Source: Lycorma delicatula (lineage: Eukaryota; Arthropoda; Insecta; Hemiptera; Fulgoridae). From it: a stretch of DNA of 64,000 nt. Under the pieces are notes generated by a model. That model worked only from the letters and a program-made list of their open reading frames with translations, ran no database searches and was not told the DNA's origin. The stretch's first letter is position 1. Each line of letters opens with the position of its first letter. Below are positions 9,610-21,234 of the stretch, one piece after another. A program made the translations under genes and the position numbers. The stretch is taken from positions 165,026,575 to 165,090,574 of the forward strand of contig NC_134455.1 in NCBI RefSeq assembly GCF_047948215.1, in the 5' to 3' direction.

Positions 9610-11985
9610 GCCATTAAATAAATTATTACCCGCCCGATGAAAGAAAGATACAGCAGCAAGGGACTTTTATTCAGGTTATGCGATTAGTAGGGAGATACAA
9701 ATTCTTCCGATATCTTTGCATTCCGTTCCGTTCCGTAAAGCCAATTTTATACAACTGAAATAACGTTATATTAATCAAGTAAATTATTTAAAAAGTAATT
9801 GATTTTAAAAACTGAAAAATAGATTGTTCCCCCTCACTTCCCTTTCTATACTACACATCTACACATCTCGTTAATAAAAATATAAAGTTCATTCTGAATA
9901 TTACAAATATTTATTACTATCCTGTATCACAAATAACTGCATAAACATGAATCGAAAATTATGGATCAATTAAAATTTAATTACGAGTAATATTGTTGTA
10001 TTTATTATTACCTTATTTTATTATATATCATCATTTGGTTAACAATACTTGGACTGCGTTCCAAGTATTGGGCTTTTTTTTTAATCTATTAAACATTTTA
10101 AAAAAAGGTTCAATAACTAAATATTGCATCTCCAGATAAATAAAGTTAATTCATATCAAAATAAAGTATAGAAAAATAACTGTACCCTAATAATCAAGAG
10201 TAAAAATAACAATAATTTGAATGCTAACAGTTCATATTTCCTAAAAAGTATGTTTATTTTATGTAGAATCTTTTATATAAATAAACACATCCCACTCATT
10301 TCATGCGTGGTTATCCCACCAGATACTATTTATTGTACTGATAATATGTATCACTGAAGATAGTATGTACTAGAGATACTTAATTTCATTTACTGTTAAT
10401 AAAAGTAAATTTAAAAAAATATTCGGCAAGTTTTAACAAAATTATATTAAACATTTTTAGCATCAATTGTCATTCATATAAATAACCATAGAAGTATAAT
10501 ATAAAAATCGGAAAATATCATATATATATCAGATGATAATTAAATTGTAACATATTTATTAAATCTTAAAAATTTTCGATAATAATTATTAAAATAAATA
10601 CAATAATCAGTAATATGTATAATAGATATGCATTAAAATAATTGGTATTACCCTACACTGAAAATGGGTGGATTACTGGCCACAGAATGTAGCGCCGCCG
10701 ACAAGCAATTTTATGCAAAATTATTAAACATTGTTCGTAATAACGTTAAACTTTAATCACACATTAATTTTCAAATATCAACCCGTCTGTGTCATAATTA
10801 CGTTTGATTTTAAATACCATTTAAATATTTTCTTAATCATTTCATAAAACTGAATTTTTTCGTTCTTTTTGAAAATGATCATAGCTAAAATAACTATTGC
10901 TTGAAAGCAAAAACGGGTTAAAAACGGGAATAAAGGTTTTGTTTCAAGCAAAAAAACTTTAGTCAAAAAGTGAAAAAAGTGAGCAAGAAAGTGAGAAAAC
11001 AATCGGTATAGGACAAAAATATTTGCGCGTTTCACACATATAAAGTAGACCTGCATTAAAATATTTAGTGAAATGGTGACGTTTCACTGTAATTTCTCTT
11101 GAGTGTTTTAGGGAATTTTCATACATTAATGAAAACATTATTATTGGGAGAGAAATAAAATAAAACCATTATTACGTAATTTTTTACTATTAATTTTAAA
11201 TAAGCTATTTATTTTTTAACTCGTCGGAAAATGTATAACACAAGTAGCAAATATACTATTCTTTATCTAATTTCTTTATCTCTTACGTCTTTTCTACATT
11301 TAATTAACACTCAACAATTCACGGCTCATCTACGAGAGGTCAACTCGGCAAATATCTTTCCATATCCAGCTGACAATATTTTTAAGCATTTTCTTGTAAC
11401 AATTCAATAAAATACAGAATTTAACAAATATATTGTCAATACAAAATATGCAGATTATAGTAACATTTCATATAAATTATCGGTCTTAGTTGCAGCTACA
11501 AAAATGGGAAAATTTTATTACGTCGATAAAAATATTTCTTTTGATATGATTTACTTCCAGAATTTAATAATTTACTTTTGTAATGTATATAATATAATAT
11601 TCTTTAATATAATTTTCTTTCTTTTAATATAAATAGTATAACCTGAGCTTTATGCTTTGACTATTGATTTATAGTGAAATTATAATCAGAGATTTAGAGC
11701 ACGGGTTAGATGTTATACCATTGAGAAACAACAATTAGGAAGTAATAATTTAATCAATCGATTTAACATATCATAAACACGGTATAAAAATAAATCCCAT
11801 CAAGAAAATTAGGTTTTTCTGCCAGTACTGAAATTCTTCCTTATATTCAACAATTCTACGTGCATGGATAATTTCTTTTTTTCATAAACGAATTTTGTGC
11901 ATCCACACTACACCAGTAGTGAGTAGTTGGATGACGTTCCGAAGCTAACAGCAGGAAAATAAATTTGCGTTCATAAAGGTCGCGT
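9610..11985. other. AT-rich intergenic DNA
   Basis: No gene or known repeat was recognised. At 10043-10070 an 11-bp hairpin (CAATACTTGGA / TCCAAGTATTG) is followed by a T run. In bacteria this would be read as a terminator, but here it is probably chance. The minus-strand frame at 10778-11056 is a Phe-rich reading of AT-rich DNA. Confidence 0.55.
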
Positions 11986-11987
11986 GC

Positions 11988-12085
11988 CGACCTCAGTAAT
12001 GGAATGGTAGCGCATCTGCCTTCACACGAAAGGTTCTGGGTTCGGATTTCGATTAGTACCTGCAGTAAATTATAGAATAAATAAA
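11988..12085 (+). repeat. tRNA-derived SINE head or tRNA pseudogene
   Basis: The string GGAATGGTAGCGCATCTGCC looks like a pol III A box and GGTTCTGGGTTCGGATTTC like a B box, spaced as in a tRNA gene. The stems do not close into a complete cloverleaf. AT-rich sequence with TAAATAAATAA follows, so a short SINE or tRNA pseudogene is more likely than a working tRNA. Confidence 0.55.
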
Positions 12086-12380
12086 TAAGAACAAATGTAC
12101 GTATTAACTAATGGATTGTTTTAAAAAAATAAAACGTTAAAAATGTAATTAACCGCTAATTATTCGAGTTAAGCACATACAGAAAAAAATTGCTCAAATC
12201 GATCGATTACAACTCATAATCGAAGCGAAAAGCAGTTCTTAATTTTATTTTAAATATTTCTGAATTTAAAAGATAATTTTATTTGCTTTTCAATTTTTGA
12301 ATCTCGATCAGGCTTGGCATTTTCTCAAACGCCACAAAAATACATTTTTTATATTAGAAACAGAATATATAATTATTAAA

Positions 12381-12566
12381 TTTTAAAATAACTCTACTTA
12401 CAAATTTAACAAATAAATTATCTAATAATTAATAATAATTGTTACAAAATAACAAAAAAAAAGTACTTATACTTTTATTATTATACTTTTCTAGTTATTT
12501 TGTAACAATTATTATTAATTATTAGATAATTTATTTGTTAAATTTGTAAGTAGAGTTATTTTAAAA
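12381..12566. repeat. Perfect 73-bp inverted repeat with 40-nt spacer
   Basis: Bases 12381-12453 and 12494-12566 are exact reverse complements over all 73 positions. The outer flanking bases (A and A) and inner flanking bases (A and A) do not pair, so the arms end sharply. The spacer 12454-12493 is A/T-rich. RNA from either strand would fold into a very long hairpin. No TA duplication or transposon-like terminal motif is evident. Confidence 0.95.
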
Positions 12567-12569
12567 AGT

Positions 12570-15425
12570 GTTGTTACTTGTAAATTTAAAGAAAAATCTC
12601 AAAGTACTTATCATTCTATATATTACAATAATGTAGAAGAATGCGTGTAATTTAATAAAATAATTAAGTCAGCAACCATATAACTTCACAGAAAATATAA
12701 TAGAAATTCTGCTATGTTACACCATAAATAAACGTAAACAACACGAGTAAAACTGAAAAAAATAAAATCTGAAAAAAGTTTACGAATATAAAGATTAACA
12801 TTAGGCTGTCAAATTTCAATATTACTTTTGTTAACTATGATTTAAGTGTACTAATATAGATAGTAAAATGTACTAATGGCAAACATAGTTTTTAGATAGT
12901 CTTATGAAAAATAATCTCCTCTTCAGATAATTAGATTTTATTAAAAGTTACAAAAATATTGATTCGTATAGCAACAGTTAAAATAGTTAAAAGAACGTGT
13001 AAATATTCTAATTAGATATTACTAATACTATACGAGTCCATAATAATTTAACATTTATTCTACGATAGTGTATTTTGTTGATTAATGTTGAGTAGTTAAA
13101 GTATATTTAAGATAATTTTAGAGTTTACTTTTATATCTGACTAACGCAGTGATCATTAATGCTGATAATGAGTACTTTTAGAGAGGAAAGGAAGTGACCA
13201 CTTTCCTGTAGTTCTTCCCTTATGCAATCTCTCTCCTTGATTCTGAACTGACGTCAATGTTCGCAAAACATCGTAAAAATTTACTCAAGTGCTATTTTCT
13301 CGGACGTTAATCGTAAATAATACAAACGTTGAACTTGAAAATGATACTTCCAATAATTAAAAAATGTATTTCATAATAATTATTGGAACACTTTTTACAG
13401 TTAAGTATATTTATTTGCTGTCATACGAAGGTGCCAATCTGGGCCGCCCAGGTAATATATAACCCTTGATAAGTCAAACCTACATCCTAACATGCAATTC
13501 TTATTCAAAGAGAGACGATTAGACCTAGATAGATATTACAACTTTTTTTTAAATTGTCTGAAAAAAAAAATTGTTCTATAGAAAATTAGAGATGCCTCCA
13601 AAATCTGTTTAATATTCCATTCAAAATTCATATTACTCTATTCCCCATTTAAATGCATTTTTCTGATTACATTGAATTCATGTTTTAAAAAATCATAGCG
13701 GTTACATTTTCACACAAGGCGTCTGAATAAACAAAGCCAGCTGTGTTAAAAGGTTTTTTCAATTTTATCTAATTACGTATTATTTCTTATTAAAAATGAT
13801 TAGCATATTTTCAAATTTGTGATAAACGCCATAAACAGAGAAGAGTTATTAAAAACACAAATTTTAATACTTATTTTATTTTGTTACGCTTTTTCTACCT
13901 GTTCATGGTTTTGAAATATTTGGAAGTTAAAATTACCTAAATAATCAAGCAGAAGTTATAATCAATTAGAAAACTAGTTTTTCTAAACTATTACAATTTT
14001 GTAAACTCTGCTATTTTATTTAAATAATCGATTATCATAGTTCTTTCTTTATATTTAAATCTTCTAAAACTAAATATTAAGCTTCAAAATCATTTCAGGT
14101 TTTAATAGCCGGAATAATGGTGAAGCGCTTTATCAATTAAAATACCAATAAACAAAGTAGTAAAATTTTAAGCATGTTTCTTTTAAACAAAAATTCGCTT
14201 TATTGAACAAAAAGACTAAAAATTGGTAGTTTGTTACTTTATTTCAAAAAAGTTATGCGAAAAGATAACTTATAAAGTCATAATATACCAATAATACATC
14301 AAAACATGGTATTTAGTCATTAAAAATGTTAGCGGCTAACATAAAATGAAATAAATTGCGATCAGAAAAAATAAAATGTCGTACAAAAAAAAAACAATAT
14401 TCTGTTTTATGAATAAATACCGTGAAAAAAGTAACGGAGTCAAAAGGAATTATTTCACTTTACTGCTTAAATTATAGAAACTTTTTTTAATTTTACTTTC
14501 AGAGATGCGATCCAGGTAAAGTATCTTAACACGTAGTACCACAATAACTAATGATATCAAGAGAACGATCATAAAATGCAATCCACAATATCACAACGTC
14601 ATGATGTCGCGGCAAGTACTGTCAATTTCAGTAACTTAAAAAGATGCAACGCAGGTATTGTACACAATTATACATTAAAAGTAAAATATCCCTTTGTGGT
14701 AAAATATTCCCTGTCAGTTCTTTTAACAGCATGTTAAAAGATTGCAAAGACAGCATGTTATGGTACAGCATAAGATTTTCTATATAGACTTTCATTTCTC
14801 TTCTATTTTGCACAAGTTTTACGTACCGTTATCAAAAAATGCCTAAGATTAATCCAAAAGCTACTAGCTTTTCATGACGTTTATGCACCTACGACTACAT
14901 TACAAATTTCAAAACTGAATTAATAAAAAACTGTACATATTTGCTAGAATATTTTTGTTTAATCTTGTTTAGAATCATGAATATTTTTACATGTAGATTT
15001 TTAACGCCAGCTAATAGAATTTTAAAAGTTACTCAAAAAAGAAAAAAATCCTCGTACAATTAATTCGCTTCACGTTACTGGTGTTGTTTCAGAAATACAA
15101 GTATTTGTCTGAGAATCTTGTACTGACTCGACGTCGAGTTTCTAATACAAGAATCCATTGAAAAAATAGGCAATTATAAAAATCAGTCTCAGCGGCTACT
15201 TTTAAAATTCCCAAGGTTACACAATTACTGAAATCGTTTCAGTCAACATTTTTTCAATTTATTATAATCTTCATGGAATTTCTTATTTCATAAAAAGTTT
15301 GTGAAAACGGATATTTTTATTCCTTAAAACTGGTAGCAATAACCGATATATAAATGCTTCCCTTTCTTTCTTCTTTAAATTTTATAGTCGGAAACTTCCG
15401 ATTTATATTTATATTCACTTTATAT
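12570..15425. other. AT-rich intergenic DNA
   Basis: No gene was recognised. Minor points only: a short GC-rich palindromic word around 13437-13452 (CTGGGC-CGCCCAG) and AGGAAAG/CTTTCCT near 13183-13206. The 61-codon frame at 14628-14813 has no family resemblance. Confidence 0.55.
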
Positions 15426-15429
15426 AATT

Positions 15430-15860
15430 TATATTCAAAATGCTTCCCTTTCAGATGAAGATAAAGCTTCTGAATTTGCCTCAAGTTTCTAACTTTCCCC
15501 CCATCCTCACACTTAATCAAATTGAATCGGTATTGCTTTCGCCTTTAGAGCTATATTTACCTACAAAATTCTTTACCTTTAATGAAATTGTACGTTTTCC
15601 AAAGAGAAAGTCCCCAGGATACAATCTGATAACAGCAGAGATTCTAAAAAATCTTCCCAAGAAAGCAATAATTCTACTAACGTAATATTTTACGCTATTT
15701 CTTCATACGACTAAAATAACAATTCAGTGGACGTTCTCTGCTGTAAAACTGATCCAAAAACCCAAATGATGCTTCTTCATATCGTCCTATAAGCCTCCTT
15801 CGTCTCTGCTCCAAAACGTTTCAAAAAGGTTTACTTCATAAGGCTTCTTCATTAGTTTCG
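15430..15860 (+). pseudogene. Jockey-type LINE reverse transcriptase fragment
   Basis: The readable stretch includes LYLPTKFFTFNEIVRF (about 15550), KRKSPGYNLITAEILKNLPK (about 15604-15663) and IILLT, followed in shifted frames by SYRPISLL-like sequence (ATCGTCCTATAAGCCTCCTT, about 15780) and CSKTFQK. This corresponds to the N-terminal fingers of Jockey-clade reverse transcriptases (family form KKSPGYDLIT...LP). The palm with the catalytic Asp residues is missing, so only about 150 residues' worth survives, with frameshifts. Confidence 0.7.
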
Positions 15861-16474
15861 CTTTTTTATCTGAGTGCCGTTATCAGCGCCCGGACACTAT
15901 ATTTATACAGTACGTAAATAAACATTAAAAATTAACAATTACAAATTAAATTAAAAATAAGAAATAAAAATGTGAAATAAAACCACAATTAAATAGTACA
16001 TCAATAATCTAAATTAAAAACAATAAAATTACCATTTGCTGTACGCCAAACGTTATAAATAGTTGAAATCTATTACTGAATACTCAAATATTTGAATATA
16101 AACGGACGGCCCTACGAAATTGTAAAAGATTAGATGACATTGTTTCATTGGTTCCCAACGTACTTCGCACTGGTTTGCTTGCATTTCTCCCGCCACCACC
16201 CCATTCGGTCGTCCTAAAGCATAAGACCGAATGTTTGTGCCACAAACGGCTAATGAGCCTCGAAACAGTTTAGCGACCAGTGTCCTAAATAACTCCTAGA
16301 GCTTACCTAACAGCGTGAGCTGATTAAGCGCGGTGCCATACACCACCGGCTTACGTGTCCCAACCGCTCACTTGGGTAGGCGCACCCCGTCTCTAAAAAT
16401 ATATATGACATCCATAATTTAAATTTACTTCGTCTAGACAGCAATTCGCTGCCACGCCTAGGTCACTGAATGCC
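15861..16474. other. Intergenic with a GC-richer block, unclassified
   Basis: From about 16100 to 16400 the sequence is markedly GC-richer (words such as CTCCCGCCACCACCCC, GCGCGGTGCCATACACCACC, GGGTAGGCGCACCCCGTC). It has the feel of LINE untranslated or coding sequence, but I could not match it in any frame. Confidence 0.4.
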
Positions 16475-16680
16475 AGCAAGTACCTTTCTTTTTCCTGTTT
16501 AGCCTCCGGTAACTACCGTTTAGATAATTCTTCAGAGGATGAATGAGGATGATATGTATGAGTGTAAATGAAGTGTAGTCTTGTACATTCTCAGTTCGAC
16601 CATTCCTGAGATGTGTGGTTAATTGAAACCCAACCACCAAAGAACACCGGTATCCACGATCCAGTAAAGTACCTGTCCAC
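16475..16680 (-). repeat. SINE body, 5'-truncated copy
   Basis: The reverse complement contains GGATACCGGTGTTCTTTGGT, CAGGAATGGT, CTTCATTTACA and GGCTAAACAGGAAAAAG. All of these recur in the same order in the SINE at 45028-45291. The tRNA-like head seen there is missing. Possible target-site repeats are CCAGCAAGTACCT (16473-16485) and CCAGTAAAGTACCT (16661-16674). Confidence 0.75.
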
Positions 16681-16854
16681 CATATTAAAGCGCTTGACTG
16701 GCTGGTGGTCAGCCATATATATCTCTAGATTAGCTTCACACAGCAGTGCGGTAGGAGTCTTTTCCCTTAGGTAAACTACTGGTTTATTTATACTATTCAT
16801 TCTATCATTATCATTTATTTTATATTAAGTATTTTATTTTAATATTTTTTAAAA

Positions 16855-17255
16855 ACAAAAGCTTGCTCCTTCTGTCTAGCCAGGGAGCTCCTCCGCCCCC
16901 TGGTCCCCGCTGTGTTCATTATCCTCAAAGTTGTGAGAATAATACCGATAAATAACAATTAAAGTAAACAAACTTTACAAATTCCTAAAAAATAAACTAA
17001 ATTACAAAAGACAGAGTAGTAGTAATTGAAGTGCACAAATATTTAACGAAGAAAACTTCATCCTCAAGTGGGCTAGAGCCTCGATCTCTGGCTTCAATCT
17101 GGCCTCAAATCTATGGCTTCGTGGTATCCGAGGATAACACGAATATATCCTGAAATTTTGAAAACAATCAGTCATTTGATTTTGTCGTGATGCTGTGCAA
17201 ACGAGGAGACAGAACCCGCCACAAACTTTCGCATTATAAATAAGAAATTTCTATT
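16855..17255 (-). repeat. Unclassified dispersed repeat, copy 2 (inverted)
   Basis: Its reverse complement aligns with 6455-6860 across about 400 bases, with substitutions and small gaps. It shares the GTGGCGGGTTCT beginning, the TACTCTGTCTTTTGTAA centre and the CAGACAGAAGG-type end. The two copies point in opposite directions and lie about 10 kb apart. The copies differ most in the middle (17070-17130). No coding capacity is visible. Confidence 0.8.
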
Positions 17256-17605
17256 TGTTAGAACAAAATGGGCGGCACCGGAAATGTTTTGGAATCTTTG
17301 CCGGCTTTTTATACCCTAATTATATTTTTAATAATACATATTATTCACTTAATAACAGCGTTTTTTTAAGCAGGTGTTTAGTATTGTAATGATAAACCGT
17401 AGTAAAACTTAAAATAATTTTAAACGTGTTTCTTGTAAATAGTATTTAAACCAAAATAATTTAAAATATTACTTTTTGTCTTTAATTTTTAACTATTCTC
17501 TCTTTTACTTAATTACCAGGCTAGCCTGATAAATTTTGCATATATTTGCTTAGCATGGGAATGAAAAGAGATATTGGAATGAAATAAAAAGTAAATAGAA
17601 CTACA
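17256..17605. other. Intergenic, nothing recognised
   Basis: AT-rich spacer between the dispersed repeat and the mariner remnant. Confidence 0.5.
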
Positions 17606-17609
17606 ATGC

Positions 17610-18240
17610 CTTAGCTACAAAATATTTATTTCTCAATATAATCCCCGTTTACACGGAAACACTTTTCCCAATGTGTGACAAATTTTTGCGTCACTGAAAA
17701 ATTCTGGCAGTTCTTTCTCTCGGATCCAAGTCGCCACAGCTTCCTTCACCTCATTGTCGGTGGTGTAATGATTACCTTCGAGATCCCTCTTGAGAGAAGG
17801 GAAGAAGTGGAAGTTGCATGGAGCCAAATCCGGCGGGTATGGCGGATGCGGAATTTACGGTAACCCAATTGCTCGATAATATAGCCTACTCGTTCTTCAG
17901 ATATGCCTAAACAGTGCGTTGCTGTGTGATTCGCCGGTCACTTTGAAGCAAGTTATCCACCTCCTTTCGATGTTTCTCGTTAGTCACAGAAACTGGTCGT
18001 CCGCTGCAAGGTGCGTCCTCAATTGTCGCTTTACCAGCTTCACATTCCTGAAATTTCAACGCCCACCTATTCACAGTAATCCTGTTAACAGTTTCACTAC
18101 CGTAAACCGCTTTTAAACGATGAAAAATATTTGTAGGATTCACATTTTCTGCTGTTAAAAATTCGATCACTGCGCGCTGTTTTAACCGTGTTGATATATT
18201 GGTTGTGCTCGACTCAATTTTAACTGCTACTGAAAACAAA
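17610..18240 (-). pseudogene. Internally deleted mariner transposase
   Basis: Minus strand. The N-terminal DNA-binding region is well kept: LKQRAVIEFLTAENVNPTNI, VNRWALKFQECEAG, CSGRPVSVTNEKH, then GISEERVGYIIEQLGYRK (to about 17855). After GYRK the sequence jumps to HPPYPPDLAP (17850-17821; the P-D-L-A-P of mariner's third catalytic Asp) and CNFHFFPSLKRDLEG, KEAVATWI, FFSDAK. The catalytic core between 'GYRKV' and 'PPYSPDLAP', including the first two Asp residues, is missing, with a frame change at the join. The result is a short non-autonomous derivative about 0.65 kb long. Terminal repeats were not found. Confidence 0.85.
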
Positions 18241-18244
18241 CCGG

Positions 18245-19225
18245 TAAACGGATTTCAACACATTATCGCAGGTTTCTAATGGAGGATTTTAGCTATATCT
18301 GCTACCACGCCCAACTCGATAGAACCTTTTGTCTCCGTGTAGCACGCTAGTGTGTAAAATTTATCAGCCAAGCCTCGTGTAATATTTTATTTGTAAATAT
18401 AGTTTTGTCATCCTCGTACATTGTTCTCAACATTTCTTTAATAGTCTTTTTTATTTACATGAATTTTGTTCAGATTCTTGTATCATTTCCTCATTCATTG
18501 GGCTTTGTTGGCCTAATTCACTCGCTGACACTAGCTTACACTATTAATTAATATTGTTTAGTCAAAATTCAGATTTTATTATGTTAACATATACATACAG
18601 TAAATTATATATATTATTGAACATTGTAATACTGTATACTGATACAATCTTTTGTATCATTCATTCAAACATTAATGGATCATATATAAATACAAAGTGA
18701 ACAAAATCTATATATATTTAGTGTTCTGAACCAGCGATTTATATAAAAGAATAATACTCCTAACCGAGGTACTATATACCAAGGCAGATATTATTCCACA
18801 AATTTGAATTGTAATTTTTTTTCACGTGATCTTTCACATTTTCTTTTAGTAGTTCATTTAAATATTTTATTTTATTTATACTAGATATAATTATTTAAAA
18901 ATGTACACTGTTATTTTCATTTTGTAACGGTATATTTAATAAATATACTTTGCATACACCAAAAGAAAAAAGAAAAAAAATTTTCTTTTATATTTTAGTT
19001 TTGTTTTATATTACATGAACAGAACTAGAACTGTATTTGTAAACTCAACAAAGAACTTCAGTTCACTTATTAAAGAGCCTTATTATGCTTCCGCTGTCAT
19101 TTCTAATGTATTTAAAAACCATTTCTTAAATGTTTAAAAACATTATTTAAATATATAATGTGCAATTTTTTTTACTGATTTCAATTTTTATTGACTTTAA
19201 TCATTATATCTATCGGGATTTTTTT
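18245..19225. other. AT-rich intergenic DNA
   Basis: No gene or repeat was recognised. A (GAAAA)-rich stretch lies near 18962-18982. Confidence 0.5.
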
Positions 19226-19227
19226 TG

Positions 19228-20400
19228 TTGTCAAATCAAAATGATATTCTTCTAGTTTATTTTTATTTTCTCACAATATTCTTTCATTCTCTGCGTGTTT
19301 GATCTTTCTCTCTTCTGAACATTTCACTTTGGTGTAATTCTTTTCCTTTCTCATCGTTTTAAACTCAACTTCGAATAGTTTTTGTCTGAGTAGCATTCTA
19401 GCTTTCATTTCCTGTTCTTGGATCCCTAGGTTCTGTAAATCTTTCTTCATTTGTTTTTGGTACCACGGTTGCTCTTTGGTTCCCAGAGTTTTATGAATAT
19501 TTGTTTATTTATTCTCTGTCCGTCTAATCTATATAATGGCCCAGAGTTCTGTCTTCATGTAGTTCTCGGTTAGATTTCAGTTTGTATCTTTCCATTGTTT
19601 TCTTGGGGCCTAGGACAATTATGGCCAGGTTCTTAGATTGTTCTCAATTTTCTTTCTGTTTCTCTTTCCTTTTTGTTTTTCTGTTTTTTTCCTAGGTCGT
19701 AAGTTACGTTTCACTTCCATATAGTAGCACTAATCTCATCACTGTAGCGTAATATCTGAGTTTGGCCCTTTTTGAGATATTCTTTTTGTTGTAGGTATCT
19801 TCGGTCAGGAAACGTAGTTTATCAAATTTATTTGTTCTCTAAACTGTTACCGTTCTACCTATATTGTTGTATTTTATTATTTCCTTAGATATTTGAAACC
19901 AGACACTACTTTAGATTTCCGTATTCGGTGTCAATTTTCTTTTTGGGCTAATTTTCTATGTTGAGCATTATTTATGATTTTTCAAAGGCCTACTCTTTCA
20001 CCCACCTGTTGATTCGCTTCTCCCTGTGTTTCTGTTAGTAGAGCCAGATCATCCCCAAGGCCAGACATCTGACTTGGGTTCCGCTACTTTTTGTCTCTAT
20101 CCGTATTCATTTTCCGATCTTTCCTAGAAGGTCTTTAGTATATTTTGTCCATGATGAGGTTGAAAAGCAGGGAAGATATTCCTTCTTCTTGTCTTAAGCA
20201 AATTTTAATTTCAAAAGGAGTACTTAGACGTTCTCTGAATTTAATATTTGATACTGTGTTTATGATTGAGATGGTTTTTGATTTTGTTTTTAATGTTTTT
20301 ATTAAAGGAGGAATTAAAAATATTAAAATAAAAGTTTTCACTTTTTTTGTTACTCTACAAATGTAACTTTTTTTATTACTATGTCTCACTATATTTAGGG
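19228..20400 (-). pseudogene. Decayed LINE reverse transcriptase, C-terminal half
   Basis: Minus strand. Readable pieces in order: FEIKICLRQEEGISSLLFNL (20210-20150; family form G-V-R-Q-G-D-x-x-S-P-x-L-F-N), IMDKIY, MSGLGDDLALLTETQGEANQ (about 20070-20010; the catalytic A-D-D is now G-D-D), QVGERVGL, SGFKYL, RAKLRYYATVMRLVLLYGSE (about 19770-19710), KTMERYKLKSNRELHED. The order and the LYGSE-T tail resemble RTE/CR1-like endonuclease-reverse-transcriptase elements of arthropods, but it is not the same subfamily as the copy at 4.5-6.4 kb. Many stops and shifts; clearly dead. Confidence 0.72.
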
Positions 20401-20700
20401 TCCATCCTTCAAAAACTCTACATGCGTTTGTTACGAATTTATAATTAATTAATGCAATAATGTTATATATATGAATTACAAGATCAAAGATACTAAAACG
20501 TGAATAATGAATTTAGTGAATAAAGTGTAAAAAAATAAAAAGTTTTAAGAAATTTGTATACGGTTGTACTCGTCATAAATACTGTTTCGTAATGTACTTT
20601 CGCTGTCAAGTCAATTAAAATGTAAAAAATAAAAAGTGTTTAACAAATTTACATACGGTTGTAGACGTCACAAAGCATTATTTTTGCTGTGAAATTAATT
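20401..20700. other. Short AT-rich spacer with a diverged local duplication
   Basis: Two similar blocks about 100 bases apart (AAAAAATAAAAAGTTTTAAG...ATACGGTTGTACTCGTCA at 20529-20575 and AAAAAATAAAAAGTGTTTAA...ATACGGTTGTAGACGTCA at 20623-20670) show a small tandem duplication. It lies immediately before the Helitron start. Confidence 0.6.
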
Positions 20701-21085
20701 ATGCCACCCAAAGACAAGCGACTGGTCGATATAAACCTCAAGCACAAAAGTAAATAGCATTACGATCTTCACACGAAGAAAGGGGAAACAAGACGAGCAA
20801 CGGGAAACAAAACTGGAAACCGATCGAGTACGTACTGCTGAAGCCCGTTCGTCTGAAACAGAGCAGCAACGGGAAGAAAGATCCATTACGATGATAATTA
20901 TGATTACAATCTTCATCCGACTGTGGTTATTCGAAAAATGGATAAATTTGACTATATTGCAGTGCCCTCAAATTTATGAATGAAACATCAGGGATGTGCT
21001 GCGCGGGTGGAAAAGTGAAATTGCCAGAATTACATTCACCAGCCGAACTATTATCAACGTTGGTATTAACTATTATCAACACAAG
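20701..21085 (+). pseudogene. Helitron replicase N-terminal fragment
   Basis: Begins with an ATG giving MPPKDKR. In shifted frames it continues with LETDRVRTAEARSSETEQQR (20815-20874), then YDYNLHPTVVIRKMDKFDYI and MNETSGMCCAGGKVKLPELH (20979 on), SPAELLSTLVLT. The acidic/Arg-rich repeat with TAEARSxETxxQRExR, followed by the NETxGMCCxGGKVxLPxL zinc-binding block, is the N-terminal region of arthropod Helitron Rep-helicase proteins. The HUH endonuclease and helicase domains are absent. The sequence stops where a SINE begins (about 21086), and the piece contains at least two frameshifts. Confidence 0.8.
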
Positions 21086-21195
21086 ACACCTTAACCCACC
21101 GGGATGGTCTAGTGGTGAACGCATCTTCCCAAATCAACCGATTTGGAATTCGAGAGTTCCAGCGATCAAGTCCATCGTTTGGTGAATATATTAGA
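21086..21195 (+). repeat. tRNA-derived SINE head
   Basis: GGATGGTCTAGTGGTGAACG (21099 on) is an A-box-like tRNA motif and GAGTTCCAGCGATCAAGTCC (21153-21172) a B-box-like one. The same GGTCTAGTGGTGAA word starts the minus-strand SINE at 45028-45291, so this is a related copy. It truncates the Helitron fragment. Confidence 0.65.
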
Positions 21196-21234
21196 TCAAA
21201 TTCAGAATGAAGGCAGACATGGGGTAAAGTTTTT

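Noticed and set aside
10043..10082. Hairpin plus T run resembling a bacterial terminator
   Set aside because: The surroundings are animal DNA without a bacterial gene; short AT-rich stems before T runs are expected by chance.
10778..11056. 92-codon minus-strand frame rich in Phe and Lys
   Set aside because: Typical reading of A/T runs; no motif, and no splice or start context.
11988..12085. Possible functional tRNA gene
   Set aside because: A- and B-box-like words are present, but the acceptor and anticodon stems do not pair, so SINE head or pseudogene is the safer call.
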